Shown here: positions 1 to 6,796 of the stretch, piece by piece | Layout of the letters: the number at the start of each line of letters is the position of its first letter | Position numbering within the stretch: the stretch's first letter is position 1 | Made by a program: the position numbers and the translations under genes | Source of the DNA: Hyphomicrobiaceae bacterium | Lineage (GTDB): Bacteria; Pseudomonadota; Alphaproteobacteria; Rhizobiales; Hyphomicrobiaceae | Direction of reading: 5' to 3' | Length of the DNA: 64,000 bases | NCBI GenBank assembly: GCA_008933705.1 | Contig: WBUN01000010.1 | Location: 1 to 64,000 of the forward strand | The notes under the pieces: generated by a model | Database searches by the model: none | Told to the model about the DNA's origin: nothing | What the model saw: the letters and a program-made list of their open reading frames with translations, nothing else

Positions 1-126
1 GCCGCTCGCTCCGTCGAGGCCCTGTGGACCGCCATCGGCCAGCTCACGAGCACGTTTGAGCCCGGTGAATGCGCAAACTACCTCCGCCATTCAGGCTATG
101 TACGGTCAAGCTGAATCTGCTCTAGA
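1..126 (+). mobile_element. IS630-family transposase, 3' end, cut by the window edge
   Basis: Frame 1 reads 37 residues to a TGA at 112-114, ending in ECANYLRHSGYVRSS, a C-terminal tail typical of IS630/Tc1-mariner transposases. The same sequence recurs in inverse orientation at 12112-12335 with only two mismatches over the shared 126 bp. The element end is taken as TCTAGA at 121-126, common to both copies; IS630 elements target TA, and this sequence contains one. The 5' part lies left of the window, so completeness cannot be judged. Confidence 0.8.
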
Positions 127-230
127 GACCACCCGATCGGGATGGAATCGCCAATCGCTCCGCTGTCATCCCGGAATTTCGCGCCAGCGAAATATCCGGG
201 ATCTTGAAGCTGAAAGCACAACCGTTTCCC

Positions 231-300
231 CGTGGTGAGCCTGTCGAACCACGCGGCCGCAACGGTGCCTCACAGCCGTCCTTCGACGAGCTCAGGACGG
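231..300. repeat. REP-like TGAGC..GTCGAA intergenic repeats
   Basis: Two imperfect palindromes sit side by side: CGTGGT..ACCACG (231-253) around a TGAGCCTGTCGAA core, and CCGTCCT..AGGACGG (276-300) around TTCGACGAGCTC. The cores are the same motif in opposite orientation. The family recurs at 10377-10445. Confidence 0.65.
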
Positions 301-470
301 GGTTGTGCTGCAGCCCCCGGGTCCCGGCTCTGCGCGCTCGCGCGCTCCGGCCGGGGTGACCGGCGTGGCGTGTGGTCTTCCGCTTCAACCTGGATCGGCC
401 TGAAGGCCCGCCCTCGCGCCAGGCTTGCCGGTGGATCGGAGCCTTTGCTGCCCCTTCCCTTTGCCACCCC

Positions 471-488
471 CTGTTCCGCGGGGAACAG
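471..488. promoter_or_regulatory. Palindrome CTGTTCC-GCGG-GGAACAG (copy 1 of 3)
   Basis: A perfect 7-bp inverted repeat with a 4-nt centre lies 60 bp before the start at 549. The same 7+4+7 palindrome occurs at 3247-3264 and 19373-19390. It could be an operator or an RNA hairpin. Confidence 0.5.
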
Positions 489-548
489 CGGCCGGGACTT
501 CCATCCCGCAGGATCAGCCCATCAACGCTGACCCCCATGGAGGATGTC

Positions 549-1190
549 ATGAACAAATCGATGATCGCAGGTGCAGCCGCGGCATTGGCCTCTGCGACGC
601 TGCTCGTTTCGGCCGCCGAAGCGGGCGGACGCCACGGCGGTCACCACCATCACCGCTTCTTCTTCCGCGCGCCGATCACGACCTACACGCCCCCCGCGCG
701 TGAGGTGATCGTGTATCGCCGCGCCAAGCCTGTCGTGAAATACCAGGACAAGGCGCCGGTCGTGAAATACGCCGACGGCAAGGGCCGGCAGTACGACCTC
801 GTCAGCAAGGTATGGTTCGACGGCAAGAACCAATGCTGGTCGGGCAAGCAGCCATTCGTCTTCAAGGGCGGCTCCTGGTTCTACGGGAGCCAGCCGTGGC
901 GGCAGGTCGACGGCGCCTGGCAGACCTCTGCCGCAGATGCTCCCTCGCCTGTGTCCTGTGAAGGCATCGCGGCGTTCGCGGCGAAGATCCAACCCGCAGC
1001 GCAGAAGACGGCAGAGCCGGCGCAGCGCAAGACACCCGCGCCGGCCAAGACCGCAGAGGTTGCGCCTGTGGACGCCGGCAAGAGCGTCACGCCGACCGCG
1101 CCGGCCGTCACCAACGGGCCGAAGGTCGCCGAGTGCAAGAAGTACTTCCCGAGTGTCGGGGAGATGGTGGCGGTGCCGTGCACCGAGTGA
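549..1190 (+). CDS. Secreted His-rich hypothetical protein
   Basis: A 213-residue protein of unknown function. It begins with a clear signal peptide (MNKSMIAGAAAALASATLLVSAAEA), followed directly by a histidine/glycine-rich stretch (GGRHGGHHHHRFFF) that could bind metal. The middle part has Trp/Tyr/Gly-rich sequence (WFDGKNQCWSGKQPFVFKGG) and the rest is a Pro/Ala/Lys-rich tail with a final Cys pair. The start at 549 was chosen because GGAGG lies just upstream and the signal peptide begins there; the longer ORF from 372 has no coding character before it. The product is predicted to be periplasmic. It stands alone, 47 bp before the ABC permease. Confidence 0.75.
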   Translation: MNKSMIAGAAAALASATLLVSAAEAGGRHGGHHHHRFFFRAPITTYTPPAREVIVYRRAKPVVKYQDKAPVVKYADGKGRQYDLVSKVWFDGKNQCWSGKQPFVFKGGSWFYGSQPWRQVDGAWQTSAADAPSPVSCEGIAAFAAKIQPAAQKTAEPAQRKTPAPAKTAEVAPVDAGKSVTPTAPAVTNGPKVAECKKYFPSVGEMVAVPCTE

Positions 1191-1237
1191 CCGGACTGAA
1201 TGCCAGAGCCTGAGACGACGAGCTTGGAGGACTCATC

Positions 1238-2470
1238 ATGCGCGTGCCAGCCAACACCGCGATCGCTGCAACGCCGGTCCTGGCCGACCCGGCCGGCGCC
1301 AGGGCGCGAAGCGCGCCCAGCAAGCGGCCAAGGGCCGTGCCGATGATCCCCAAGCTCGCCTACCGCAACCTTTTCCACGACAGGCTGAGCCTGGCCGTGA
1401 CGCTGGTCGGCATCGTCTTCTCAGTGGTGCTCGTTGCCGTGCAGTTCGGAATCTACCTGGGCTCCGAGAACAGGATCGCCGCCATGTTCGACCACGCCAA
1501 GGTCGACCTGTGGGTGGTGTCACTGGGCACCAAGAGCTTCGATGATCCCTCGCTGCTGTCGGGGCGCGAGCGGCACGCCGTGTTGTCGACGCCCGGCGTG
1601 GCCAGCGTCGAGGAGCTGGCCGTCGGCTTCGTCAACTGGCGCAAGCCGGGTGGCGGCTCCACGGCGGCACTCCTTGTGGGCTCGGAGACGACGCGCTCGA
1701 CCGACCTGCCCTGGGACGTGACGCAGGGCAGCATCGCCGCGCTGTCCGCACCTTCGGCCGTTGCCGTCGATGCCACCTACTTCAATGAGCTCGGCGTTGC
1801 ACGCATCGGCGCTCGCGCCGAGATCAACAACCAGCAGGTGACGGTCGCGGCCGTGACCCAGGGCATCCGCTCGTTCACGACGCTGCCCTACGTATTCACG
1901 ACCATCGCCACGGCCCGCACGCTGCTCGACGCCGCACCCGACCAGTCGTCCTACACGCTGGTGCGGGTTGCCGAGGGCGCCAGCATCGAAAGCGTACGCG
2001 CTGCGCTGGCCGCACGCCTGCCCGACGCCGAGATCCTGACGCACGACCAGTTCCGCAAGCGCAGCCTCGACTACTGGCTGTTCGAGACCGGCGCCGGCTC
2101 GGCGCTGATCGCAGGCGCCGTGCTCGGCATCATCGTCGGCATCGTCATCGTCGCGCAGACGCTCTACGCCAGCACGAAAGATCACCTCAACGAGTTCGCC
2201 ACCTTGCGCGCGCTCGGCGCCTCGGCCGGCTACATCCACAAGGTCATTCTGATGCAGGCCGTGCTCAGCGCCGTCATCGGCTACCTGCTCGGCATGTGCC
2301 TGAGCTTCGTCGTGATCTGGGCCTCACGTGACTCGACGCTGCTGATCGTCATGACCCCAAATCTCGCCCTGATGCTGTTCGCGCTCACCATCGGCATGTG
2401 CGTGCTGGCAGCCGTCTGCGCAATTTTCAAAGTGACCCGGATCGACCCGGCTGTCGTGTTCAGCCGCTAA
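1238..2470 (+). CDS. ABC transporter permease, DevC/MacB (FtsX-like) family
   Basis: A 410-residue membrane subunit of a type VII (MacB-like) ABC transporter. One transmembrane helix lies near residues 48-68 (LAVTLVGIVFSVVLVAVQFG), then a large periplasmic domain of about 220 residues, then three C-terminal helices (SALIAGAVLGIIVGIVIVAQ, AVLSAVIGYLLGMCLSF, NLALMLFALTIGMCVLAAVC). This is the FtsX/MacB permease topology; the N-terminal YRNLFHDRLSL resembles DevC. The start at 1238 follows a TTGGAGGA Shine-Dalgarno; an internal ATG at 1343 (MIPKLAYRNLF) is the alternative. The ATPase gene follows after 15 bp. The membrane-fusion subunit (DevB) expected for such exporters is not in the window. 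Confidence 0.85.
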   Translation: MRVPANTAIAATPVLADPAGARARSAPSKRPRAVPMIPKLAYRNLFHDRLSLAVTLVGIVFSVVLVAVQFGIYLGSENRIAAMFDHAKVDLWVVSLGTKSFDDPSLLSGRERHAVLSTPGVASVEELAVGFVNWRKPGGGSTAALLVGSETTRSTDLPWDVTQGSIAALSAPSAVAVDATYFNELGVARIGARAEINNQQVTVAAVTQGIRSFTTLPYVFTTIATARTLLDAAPDQSSYTLVRVAEGASIESVRAALAARLPDAEILTHDQFRKRSLDYWLFETGAGSALIAGAVLGIIVGIVIVAQTLYASTKDHLNEFATLRALGASAGYIHKVILMQAVLSAVIGYLLGMCLSFVVIWASRDSTLLIVMTPNLALMLFALTIGMCVLAAVCAIFKVTRIDPAVVFSR

Positions 2471-2485
2471 CTGGAGACGAGACCT

Positions 2486-3235
2486 ATGACCACCGCTACC
2501 ACCCCCCTGCTGGAAGCCAAGGGCATCGTCAAGGTTCTGGGCTCCGGCGCCAGCGAGGTCACGGCCCTCAAGGGCGTCAACGTGGACTTGATGCCGGGCG
2601 AGCTGACGCTGCTGATGGGCCCTTCGGGAAGCGGCAAGACTACCTTGCTCTCGATCCTGGGCTGCATCCTCACGCCCACCGGCGGCTCGATCAGAATCGG
2701 CGACCGGACGACCGAAGGCCTCGATGCCGAGGGCATGGCGGACCTGCGCCGCAGGCACATCGGCTTCGTGTTCCAGGCCTACAACCTGGTGCCGACGCTG
2801 ACGGCAGCCGAGAACGTGATGCTGGCGCTCGATCTGCGTGGCGTGCCGCTGTCGAAGGCCCCCGGGCTTGCGGAGGAGGCTCTGGCTGCCGTCGGTCTGT
2901 CGCACCGTGCCCACGCTGCGCCGAGCAAGCTCAGCGGCGGCGAGAAACAGCGTGTGGCCATTGCCCGCGCCCTTGCCGGCTCGCCCTCCGTCATTCTCGC
3001 CGACGAGCCGACCGCGGCCCTCGACAGCGAGAACGGCAAGGCGGTCATGGCGCTGCTCGCCGAGGTTGCCAAGGACATGCGGCGCGCCGTCCTCGTTGTC
3101 ACGCACGATCACCGCACGCTCAGCTACGGCGATCGCATGATCCGCATCGAGGATGGTCGCATCGTCGGCAGGGCGCGCCGCCGTCCCGGCAAGCCGCTCA
3201 GCGAGCACGAGCTCGATGACGCGCTCGCCGCGTAG
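2486..3235 (+). CDS. ABC transporter ATP-binding protein, DevA/LolD/MacB type
   Basis: A 249-residue ATPase that should drive the preceding permease. Walker A is GPSGSGKTT near residues 45-53, the Q-loop is in GFVFQAYNLVP, the ABC signature is KLSGGEKQR, Walker B is VILADEPTAALD and the switch histidine is in VVTHDHRT. The short, core-only architecture and the Q-loop context match the LolD/MacB/DevA group rather than importers. It probably helps export a lipid, glycolipid or peptide, but the substrate cannot be read from sequence. The start follows GGAGACGAG and lies 15 bp after the permease stop, so the two genes form an operon. Confidence 0.88.
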   Translation: MTTATTPLLEAKGIVKVLGSGASEVTALKGVNVDLMPGELTLLMGPSGSGKTTLLSILGCILTPTGGSIRIGDRTTEGLDAEGMADLRRRHIGFVFQAYNLVPTLTAAENVMLALDLRGVPLSKAPGLAEEALAAVGLSHRAHAAPSKLSGGEKQRVAIARALAGSPSVILADEPTAALDSENGKAVMALLAEVAKDMRRAVLVVTHDHRTLSYGDRMIRIEDGRIVGRARRRPGKPLSEHELDDALAA

Positions 3236-3246
3236 TGGCGAGCGCG

Positions 3247-3264
3247 CTGTTCCGACCGGAACAG
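3247..3264. promoter_or_regulatory. Palindrome CTGTTCC-GACC-GGAACAG (copy 2 of 3)
   Basis: The same perfect 7+4+7 palindrome as at 471-488 lies 11 bp after the ABC ATPase stop and 71 bp before the DUF2147 gene. It could be an operator of that gene or a terminator hairpin. Confidence 0.5.
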
Positions 3265-3335
3265 ACAAGCGCGGCCGCAATCGCCACAGTGTCACTTCGT
3301 CGGACTTCGCAACCGCAGCAACCAAGGAGATCATC

Positions 3336-3761
3336 ATGATCCGGATCGTCACACGCATCATCCAGGCTATCTCGTTCGCAGGCGTCCTCGTCGCCGCCGG
3401 CGTCGGCACCGCCTCGGCCAACCCCGGGCCGATCGGCCTCTGGTTCGACCATACCGGTCGGGGCGCCATCGAGATCACCGACTGCGGCGGGGCCCTGTGC
3501 GGCCGCCTCGTCTGGCTGAAGGATGCCGGCCACGGGCAAGCCTGCGGCACCCAGATCCTGGGCAACGTCAAGCCGGTTGGCGCGGGCAAATGGGACGGCG
3601 GCTGGATCTACGATCCAGAGGAGAACGCCAAGTACAGCGTTGAGATCACCCCGCTCGGATCGGACCGGCTGAGAGTCATGGGCTACCTCGGCTCCAAGCT
3701 GCTGAGCGAGACCATGGTTTGGCGACGTGCGCCCGCTGATCTGAAGCGGTGCAGTGCCTGA
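3336..3761 (+). CDS. DUF2147 secreted protein
   Basis: A 141-residue protein with a signal peptide (RIIQAISFAGVLVAAGVGTASA) and a mature region matching DUF2147: GLWFDHTGRGAIEITDCGGALCGRLVWL near the N-terminus, then GGWIYDPEENAKYSVEITPLGSDRLRVMGYLGSKLLSETMVWRR. The paired cysteines in CGGALCG and the WxR end are usual for the family. Its members are small periplasmic beta-rich proteins of unresolved role. The start at 3336 follows AAGGAGATCATC; the ORF upstream of it is not coding-like. It lies about 150 bp before the OmpA-like gene, with a hairpin between them. Confidence 0.88.
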   Translation: MIRIVTRIIQAISFAGVLVAAGVGTASANPGPIGLWFDHTGRGAIEITDCGGALCGRLVWLKDAGHGQACGTQILGNVKPVGAGKWDGGWIYDPEENAKYSVEITPLGSDRLRVMGYLGSKLLSETMVWRRAPADLKRCSA

Positions 3762-3792
3762 CCGCCGCCCCCGCACGGCGCGTCGGGCCCGG

Positions 3793-3824
3793 GGATGCCG
3801 CTGGCCGCAAGGCCGGGGGCATCC
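3793..3824. terminator. Nested hairpin between the DUF2147 and OmpA genes
   Basis: GGATGCC..GGCATCC forms an outer 7-bp stem and GGCC-GCAA-GGCC an inner one with a GNRA-like loop. No T-run follows. It may be a terminator, attenuator or mRNA-stabilising element. Confidence 0.45.
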
Positions 3825-3913
3825 TCGGCATATCCGCTCCTGGCACGGCCCCGCCATCGGGCTTGCCTGCGTCCCCCACACCAATACAATCCCACCAGGA
3901 AAGGCAGATCCGC

Positions 3914-4693
3914 ATGAGCTTCCCCCGTGCCGCCTTGGCGGCCATCATCCCCCGTCTACCCATGGGCTGGGTCTGCCTGCTGCTCGGCAGCATCGCCCTG
4001 TCACCCGCAGCGTTCGCCGTCGACGATCCGACGGCTAAGGAGATGATGGGCCGCGCCCAGACGCAGTCCGACACCAAGGCCGTGGAGGATCTGATCGGTA
4101 AGCTGCAGGCCCGCAAATCTCCCACAGCCCCAGCAGGCCCTGCCCCGTCGGCATCACCACCGCCGGCTGCGATGCCTCCGGCCGCCACTGAAACGCGCGA
4201 GCCGCCCCCGGACGCAAGTCCTCAGGCGGCTGCGCCAACGCCGGCGCCGGCCGCTCCGTCCTCCGGCACCACCGCAACCGAGACGGCCGGCGGCGCGTCG
4301 CCCGAAGAGACGGTCAAGAGCGCCGAGGCGAAGGCGCTGCCGAGCGTCGATCTCGAGGTCTACTTCGCGTACGATTCCTCGCGCATCGCCCCTGCCGCAG
4401 TCGCCGTGCTGACGACGCTCGGCAAGGCGCTCAGTGATGAGCGACTTGCCAAGGACTTTTTCCTGATCGCCGGGCACACCGACGCCAAGGGTGGTGCCGC
4501 CTACAATCTGCGCTTGTCGCAGGCGCGCGCCGACTCGGTCCGGCGCTACCTCATGGACAATTTCGGCATCGACGGGAAACGGCTGGTGGCCAGGGGATTC
4601 GGGCTGAAGCACCTCAAGGACCCGGGCCGGCCCCTGGCCGACGTCAATCGCCGGGTGCAGATCATCAACTATTCCACCCGTGAAGGGCGTTGA
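3914..4693 (+). CDS. OmpA-family peptidoglycan-associated protein
   Basis: A 259-residue envelope protein. A signal peptide or N-terminal membrane segment (WVCLLLGSIALSPAAFA) comes first, then about 100 residues of Pro/Ala-rich linker, then an OmpA-like C-terminal domain from about residue 140. That domain shows VDLEVYFAYDSSRIAP, AGHTDAKGGAAYNLRLSQARADSVRRYL and LVARGFGLKHLKDPGRPLADVNRRVQI, which contain the Asp and Arg positions that hold meso-diaminopimelate in this family. There is no beta-barrel, so it probably tethers something else to the cell wall. The start at 3914 follows AGGAAAGG. It ends convergently with the cyclase gene, 19 bp apart. Confidence 0.88.
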   Translation: MSFPRAALAAIIPRLPMGWVCLLLGSIALSPAAFAVDDPTAKEMMGRAQTQSDTKAVEDLIGKLQARKSPTAPAGPAPSASPPPAAMPPAATETREPPPDASPQAAAPTPAPAAPSSGTTATETAGGASPEETVKSAEAKALPSVDLEVYFAYDSSRIAPAAVAVLTTLGKALSDERLAKDFFLIAGHTDAKGGAAYNLRLSQARADSVRRYLMDNFGIDGKRLVARGFGLKHLKDPGRPLADVNRRVQIINYSTREGR

Positions 4694-4709
4694 GACCGCC
4701 GACGGTCTC
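4692..4709. terminator. Bidirectional hairpin between convergent genes
   Basis: A perfect 7-bp stem (GAGACCG-CCGA-CGGTCTC) overlaps the OmpA stop codon and precedes the cyclase stop on the other strand. There is no U-tract; the placement suggests a shared terminator. Confidence 0.45.
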
Positions 4710-4712
4710 CCC

Positions 4713-6461
4713 TCACATCGCCGCGTCCATGCCTCTCAGATCGCCGCGCGGCAAAGCTCTCTCATCCTCATCGATCGCCATCAGGATGCTCGCCGGCAGA
4801 TCGCGCCCGCGCGCGAACGAGAAGACCTGCAAAGGCTCCTCCACGCCACGCACGTTGATGGTGACGGCGGTTCCCGACTGCTCGAGGCAGCCGGCGTAGC
4901 GTGCAACCTCCGACGAGAGCACGATCTGCACGTTCTGCTCTTTCGACAGCGCTTCCAGCCGGCTCGCGACGTTGACCGCATTGCCGATCACCGTCAGGTC
5001 GACCGCCTCTCCATAGCCGATGCGCCCGAGCAGCAGCGAGCCCGCATGGATACCCATGCCCACCCGCAACGGACGCCCGATCTCGGCGCCGAGCTTGGCG
5101 TTGACGTGGTCGAGCGCCAGGTCGATGGCGCGCGCCGCCCTGAGGGCCTGTCGGCAGCCGGCCTCAACGCCATGGAGCTGGCCGAAGATGGCAAGCAGGC
5201 CGTCGCCAAGGAATTTGTCGATCCAGCCCCCGTGGGTGTGGATCGCGGAGCCCGTCGCGGCGAAAAATTCGTTCAATATGAAGACGATATCGTAGGGCAG
5301 CCGAGCCTGCGAGAGCTGCGTGAACTCGCGCAGATCGAGAAACATCACTGCCAGCGCCTTCTCCACGCCCGCCGCGTCGGCCTCCTGCAGATCCACAGCC
5401 TGGGGGCCCGTGCTGGCGGGTCGCAGCAGGCGCGTCACGGTCAGGGAGCGCTCGGGGCGAATCTGGCAGGCCAAGCGCACGTTCTCGGGCGCCGTAATGC
5501 TCGCCAGCGTGATCGCTTCCGGATAGGTCGGCGGCGGCAGACTGCTGGCGCCGTCGTCGATGCGCACACGGCAGGTGGAGCAGCGTGCGCGGCCGCCGCA
5601 TACGGAGGCGTGCGGAATGCCGTGCATGCGGCTGATCTCGAGCAGCGTCGGCCCGTGCGGCACCTTGACCACCGGACCGCCGGTATAGCGGATCGCCATC
5701 TTCGGCAGCGTGCTCAGCATGTAATAGCGCCAGGCAATGATCGCGACCACCAGCAGCAGCACGGCCGCAAAGCCCAGGCGCACCATCAGGCGATAGTCGG
5801 CAAGCGTCGCGCCATCGGCCGGGCTCGGCCAGTGGGTGAGCTCCTTCACGCGCGCGAGCATCTCGGGCTTCTCGATCAGAAGCGCCACGGCGCGCCCCGA
5901 CACCATGAAGCCGCCGAGGGCGGCGAGCGGCACCGCGATGGCAACGAACAGCAGCACCGGCTGCGCTGTGCGATAGGGCGGATACAGTCGCAGCCAGTAG
6001 TGGATGCCGATGCAGCCATGAACCCACACCAGCAGCAGCAGCGTGCTCTGCAGCAGCGCGCTGTCCGGCCACAGCCGCGCCAGCTCGTAGAGGTAGTTGT
6101 CCTCGACGCCGAAGTAGAGGCGCGCGATGCGCGTGTTGACGATGTGCGGCAGCAACAGGAATGGAATGAGCAGCCCGAGGGCGATCTGGAACAGCTCCCA
6201 CGGAGGCAGGCGGAGGGTGTTGCGGTTGGCAAGCTTGTAGAGCGCCAGGCTCATATGTGTGACCAGCGCCATGAGGAGCACGAACGTGCCGGGCCACGAC
6301 CGCGTGACCACCCAGCGCCACTGCTGCACCTCGTGCATGGTCTCCAGATGGATGAGGCCCAGCGCGTGATTGAGGAAATGCGTGGCCGCAAACGCGAACA
6401 GGATCAGGCCGGAGCCGATCCTCAGCCGCTGTAAGATGTCTCCCCTGAGCAGGACGTGCAT
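4713..6461 (-). CDS. Membrane adenylate/guanylate cyclase with haem-b-like anchor and 2Fe-2S domain
   Basis: A 582-residue class III nucleotide cyclase with three modules. Residues 1 to about 265 have six or so membrane helices with histidines in positions resembling the haem-b anchor of succinate dehydrogenase (THFLNHALG, LVTHMSLALYK, LLPHIV). Residues about 275-360 form a plant-type ferredoxin domain with CGGRARCSTC and a distal Cys (LACQIRP). Residues about 385-560 form the catalytic domain with metal-binding Asp residues in MFLDLREFT and FLGDGLLAIFG, and NAVNVASRLEAL. Membrane cyclases with SDH-like dihaem anchors are established in rhizobia (S. meliloti CyaC), where redox state or quinones control cAMP output. 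A redox sensor for the quinone pool is the likely role here. It is a single gene with no operon partner. Confidence 0.88.
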   Translation of the reverse strand: MHVLLRGDILQRLRIGSGLILFAFAATHFLNHALGLIHLETMHEVQQWRWVVTRSWPGTFVLLMALVTHMSLALYKLANRNTLRLPPWELFQIALGLLIPFLLLPHIVNTRIARLYFGVEDNYLYELARLWPDSALLQSTLLLLVWVHGCIGIHYWLRLYPPYRTAQPVLLFVAIAVPLAALGGFMVSGRAVALLIEKPEMLARVKELTHWPSPADGATLADYRLMVRLGFAAVLLLVVAIIAWRYYMLSTLPKMAIRYTGGPVVKVPHGPTLLEISRMHGIPHASVCGGRARCSTCRVRIDDGASSLPPPTYPEAITLASITAPENVRLACQIRPERSLTVTRLLRPASTGPQAVDLQEADAAGVEKALAVMFLDLREFTQLSQARLPYDIVFILNEFFAATGSAIHTHGGWIDKFLGDGLLAIFGQLHGVEAGCRQALRAARAIDLALDHVNAKLGAEIGRPLRVGMGIHAGSLLLGRIGYGEAVDLTVIGNAVNVASRLEALSKEQNVQIVLSSEVARYAGCLEQSGTAVTINVRGVEEPLQVFSFARGRDLPASILMAIDEDERALPRGDLRGMDAAM

Positions 6462-6573
6462 AAGTCAGCCAACCCATTGCAGCGGCACACCAGTGTGCGC
6501 CACGATAGTCGCTGCGGCCCGCAATTAGAATAGCAGATCCGCCCCGCGAAGTTGCATACCCTCCTGGGCACCC

Positions 6574-6601
6574 AGCCCCTGTCGCACCGGCGACGGGGGC
6601 T
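6574..6601 (-). terminator. Strong hairpin downstream of the type I secretion ABC gene
   Basis: A 12-bp stem with one G-U wobble (AGCCCCTGTCGC / GCGACGGGGGCT) and an ACCG loop lies just past the stop of the small ORF that follows the ABC exporter on the minus strand. There is no obvious U-tract. Confidence 0.5.
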
Positions 6602-6619
6602 GCCTTGCCGCACCCCGCT

Positions 6620-6796
6620 TTAGCGCTCTCGCGGCGCCACACCGCGGAATGCGCTGCGTTTGTCGCTGCTGTCGGCCTTCTGTAAAATCAGCCGGATCAG
6701 GTCGGCGCTCACGGCGATCGGAATGCCGAGGGGACGCGATGACGGGCCGGGCCGGACAGGGGTTCGCTCCCCGCCGGCGCCGGAGTGCTCGATCAT
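6620..6796 (-). CDS. Small hypothetical protein coupled to the ABC exporter
   Basis: A 58-residue ORF (MIEHSGAGGERTPVRPGP...) whose ATG overlaps the TGA of the exporter gene in the classic ATGA arrangement, followed by a strong hairpin. A start six bases earlier (MRMIEH) is also possible. The middle IPIAVSADLIRLILQKADSS looks like a real amphipathic helix, but nothing in the sequence identifies a function. The arrangement, rather than homology, is the reason to list it. Confidence 0.4.
   Translation of the reverse strand: MIEHSGAGGERTPVRPGPSSRPLGIPIAVSADLIRLILQKADSSDKRSAFRGVAPRER

Larger units (their letters stand above)
127..548. other. Non-coding leader region with repeats
   Basis: There is no convincing gene between the IS end and the first secreted protein; ORFs in all frames have composition unlike the neighbours. 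The stretch holds REP-like repeats (231-300) and an 18-bp palindrome (471-488), annotated separately. Confidence 0.6.

Noticed and set aside
471-488. GGAAC in the palindrome considered as a -35 of an EcfG general-stress promoter
   Set aside because: No CGTT-type -10 at 16-17 bp spacing at any of the three copies.
4680-6434. 584-residue plus-strand ORF
   Set aside because: It is the antisense shadow of the cyclase gene, which has domains and motifs; the plus frame has none.
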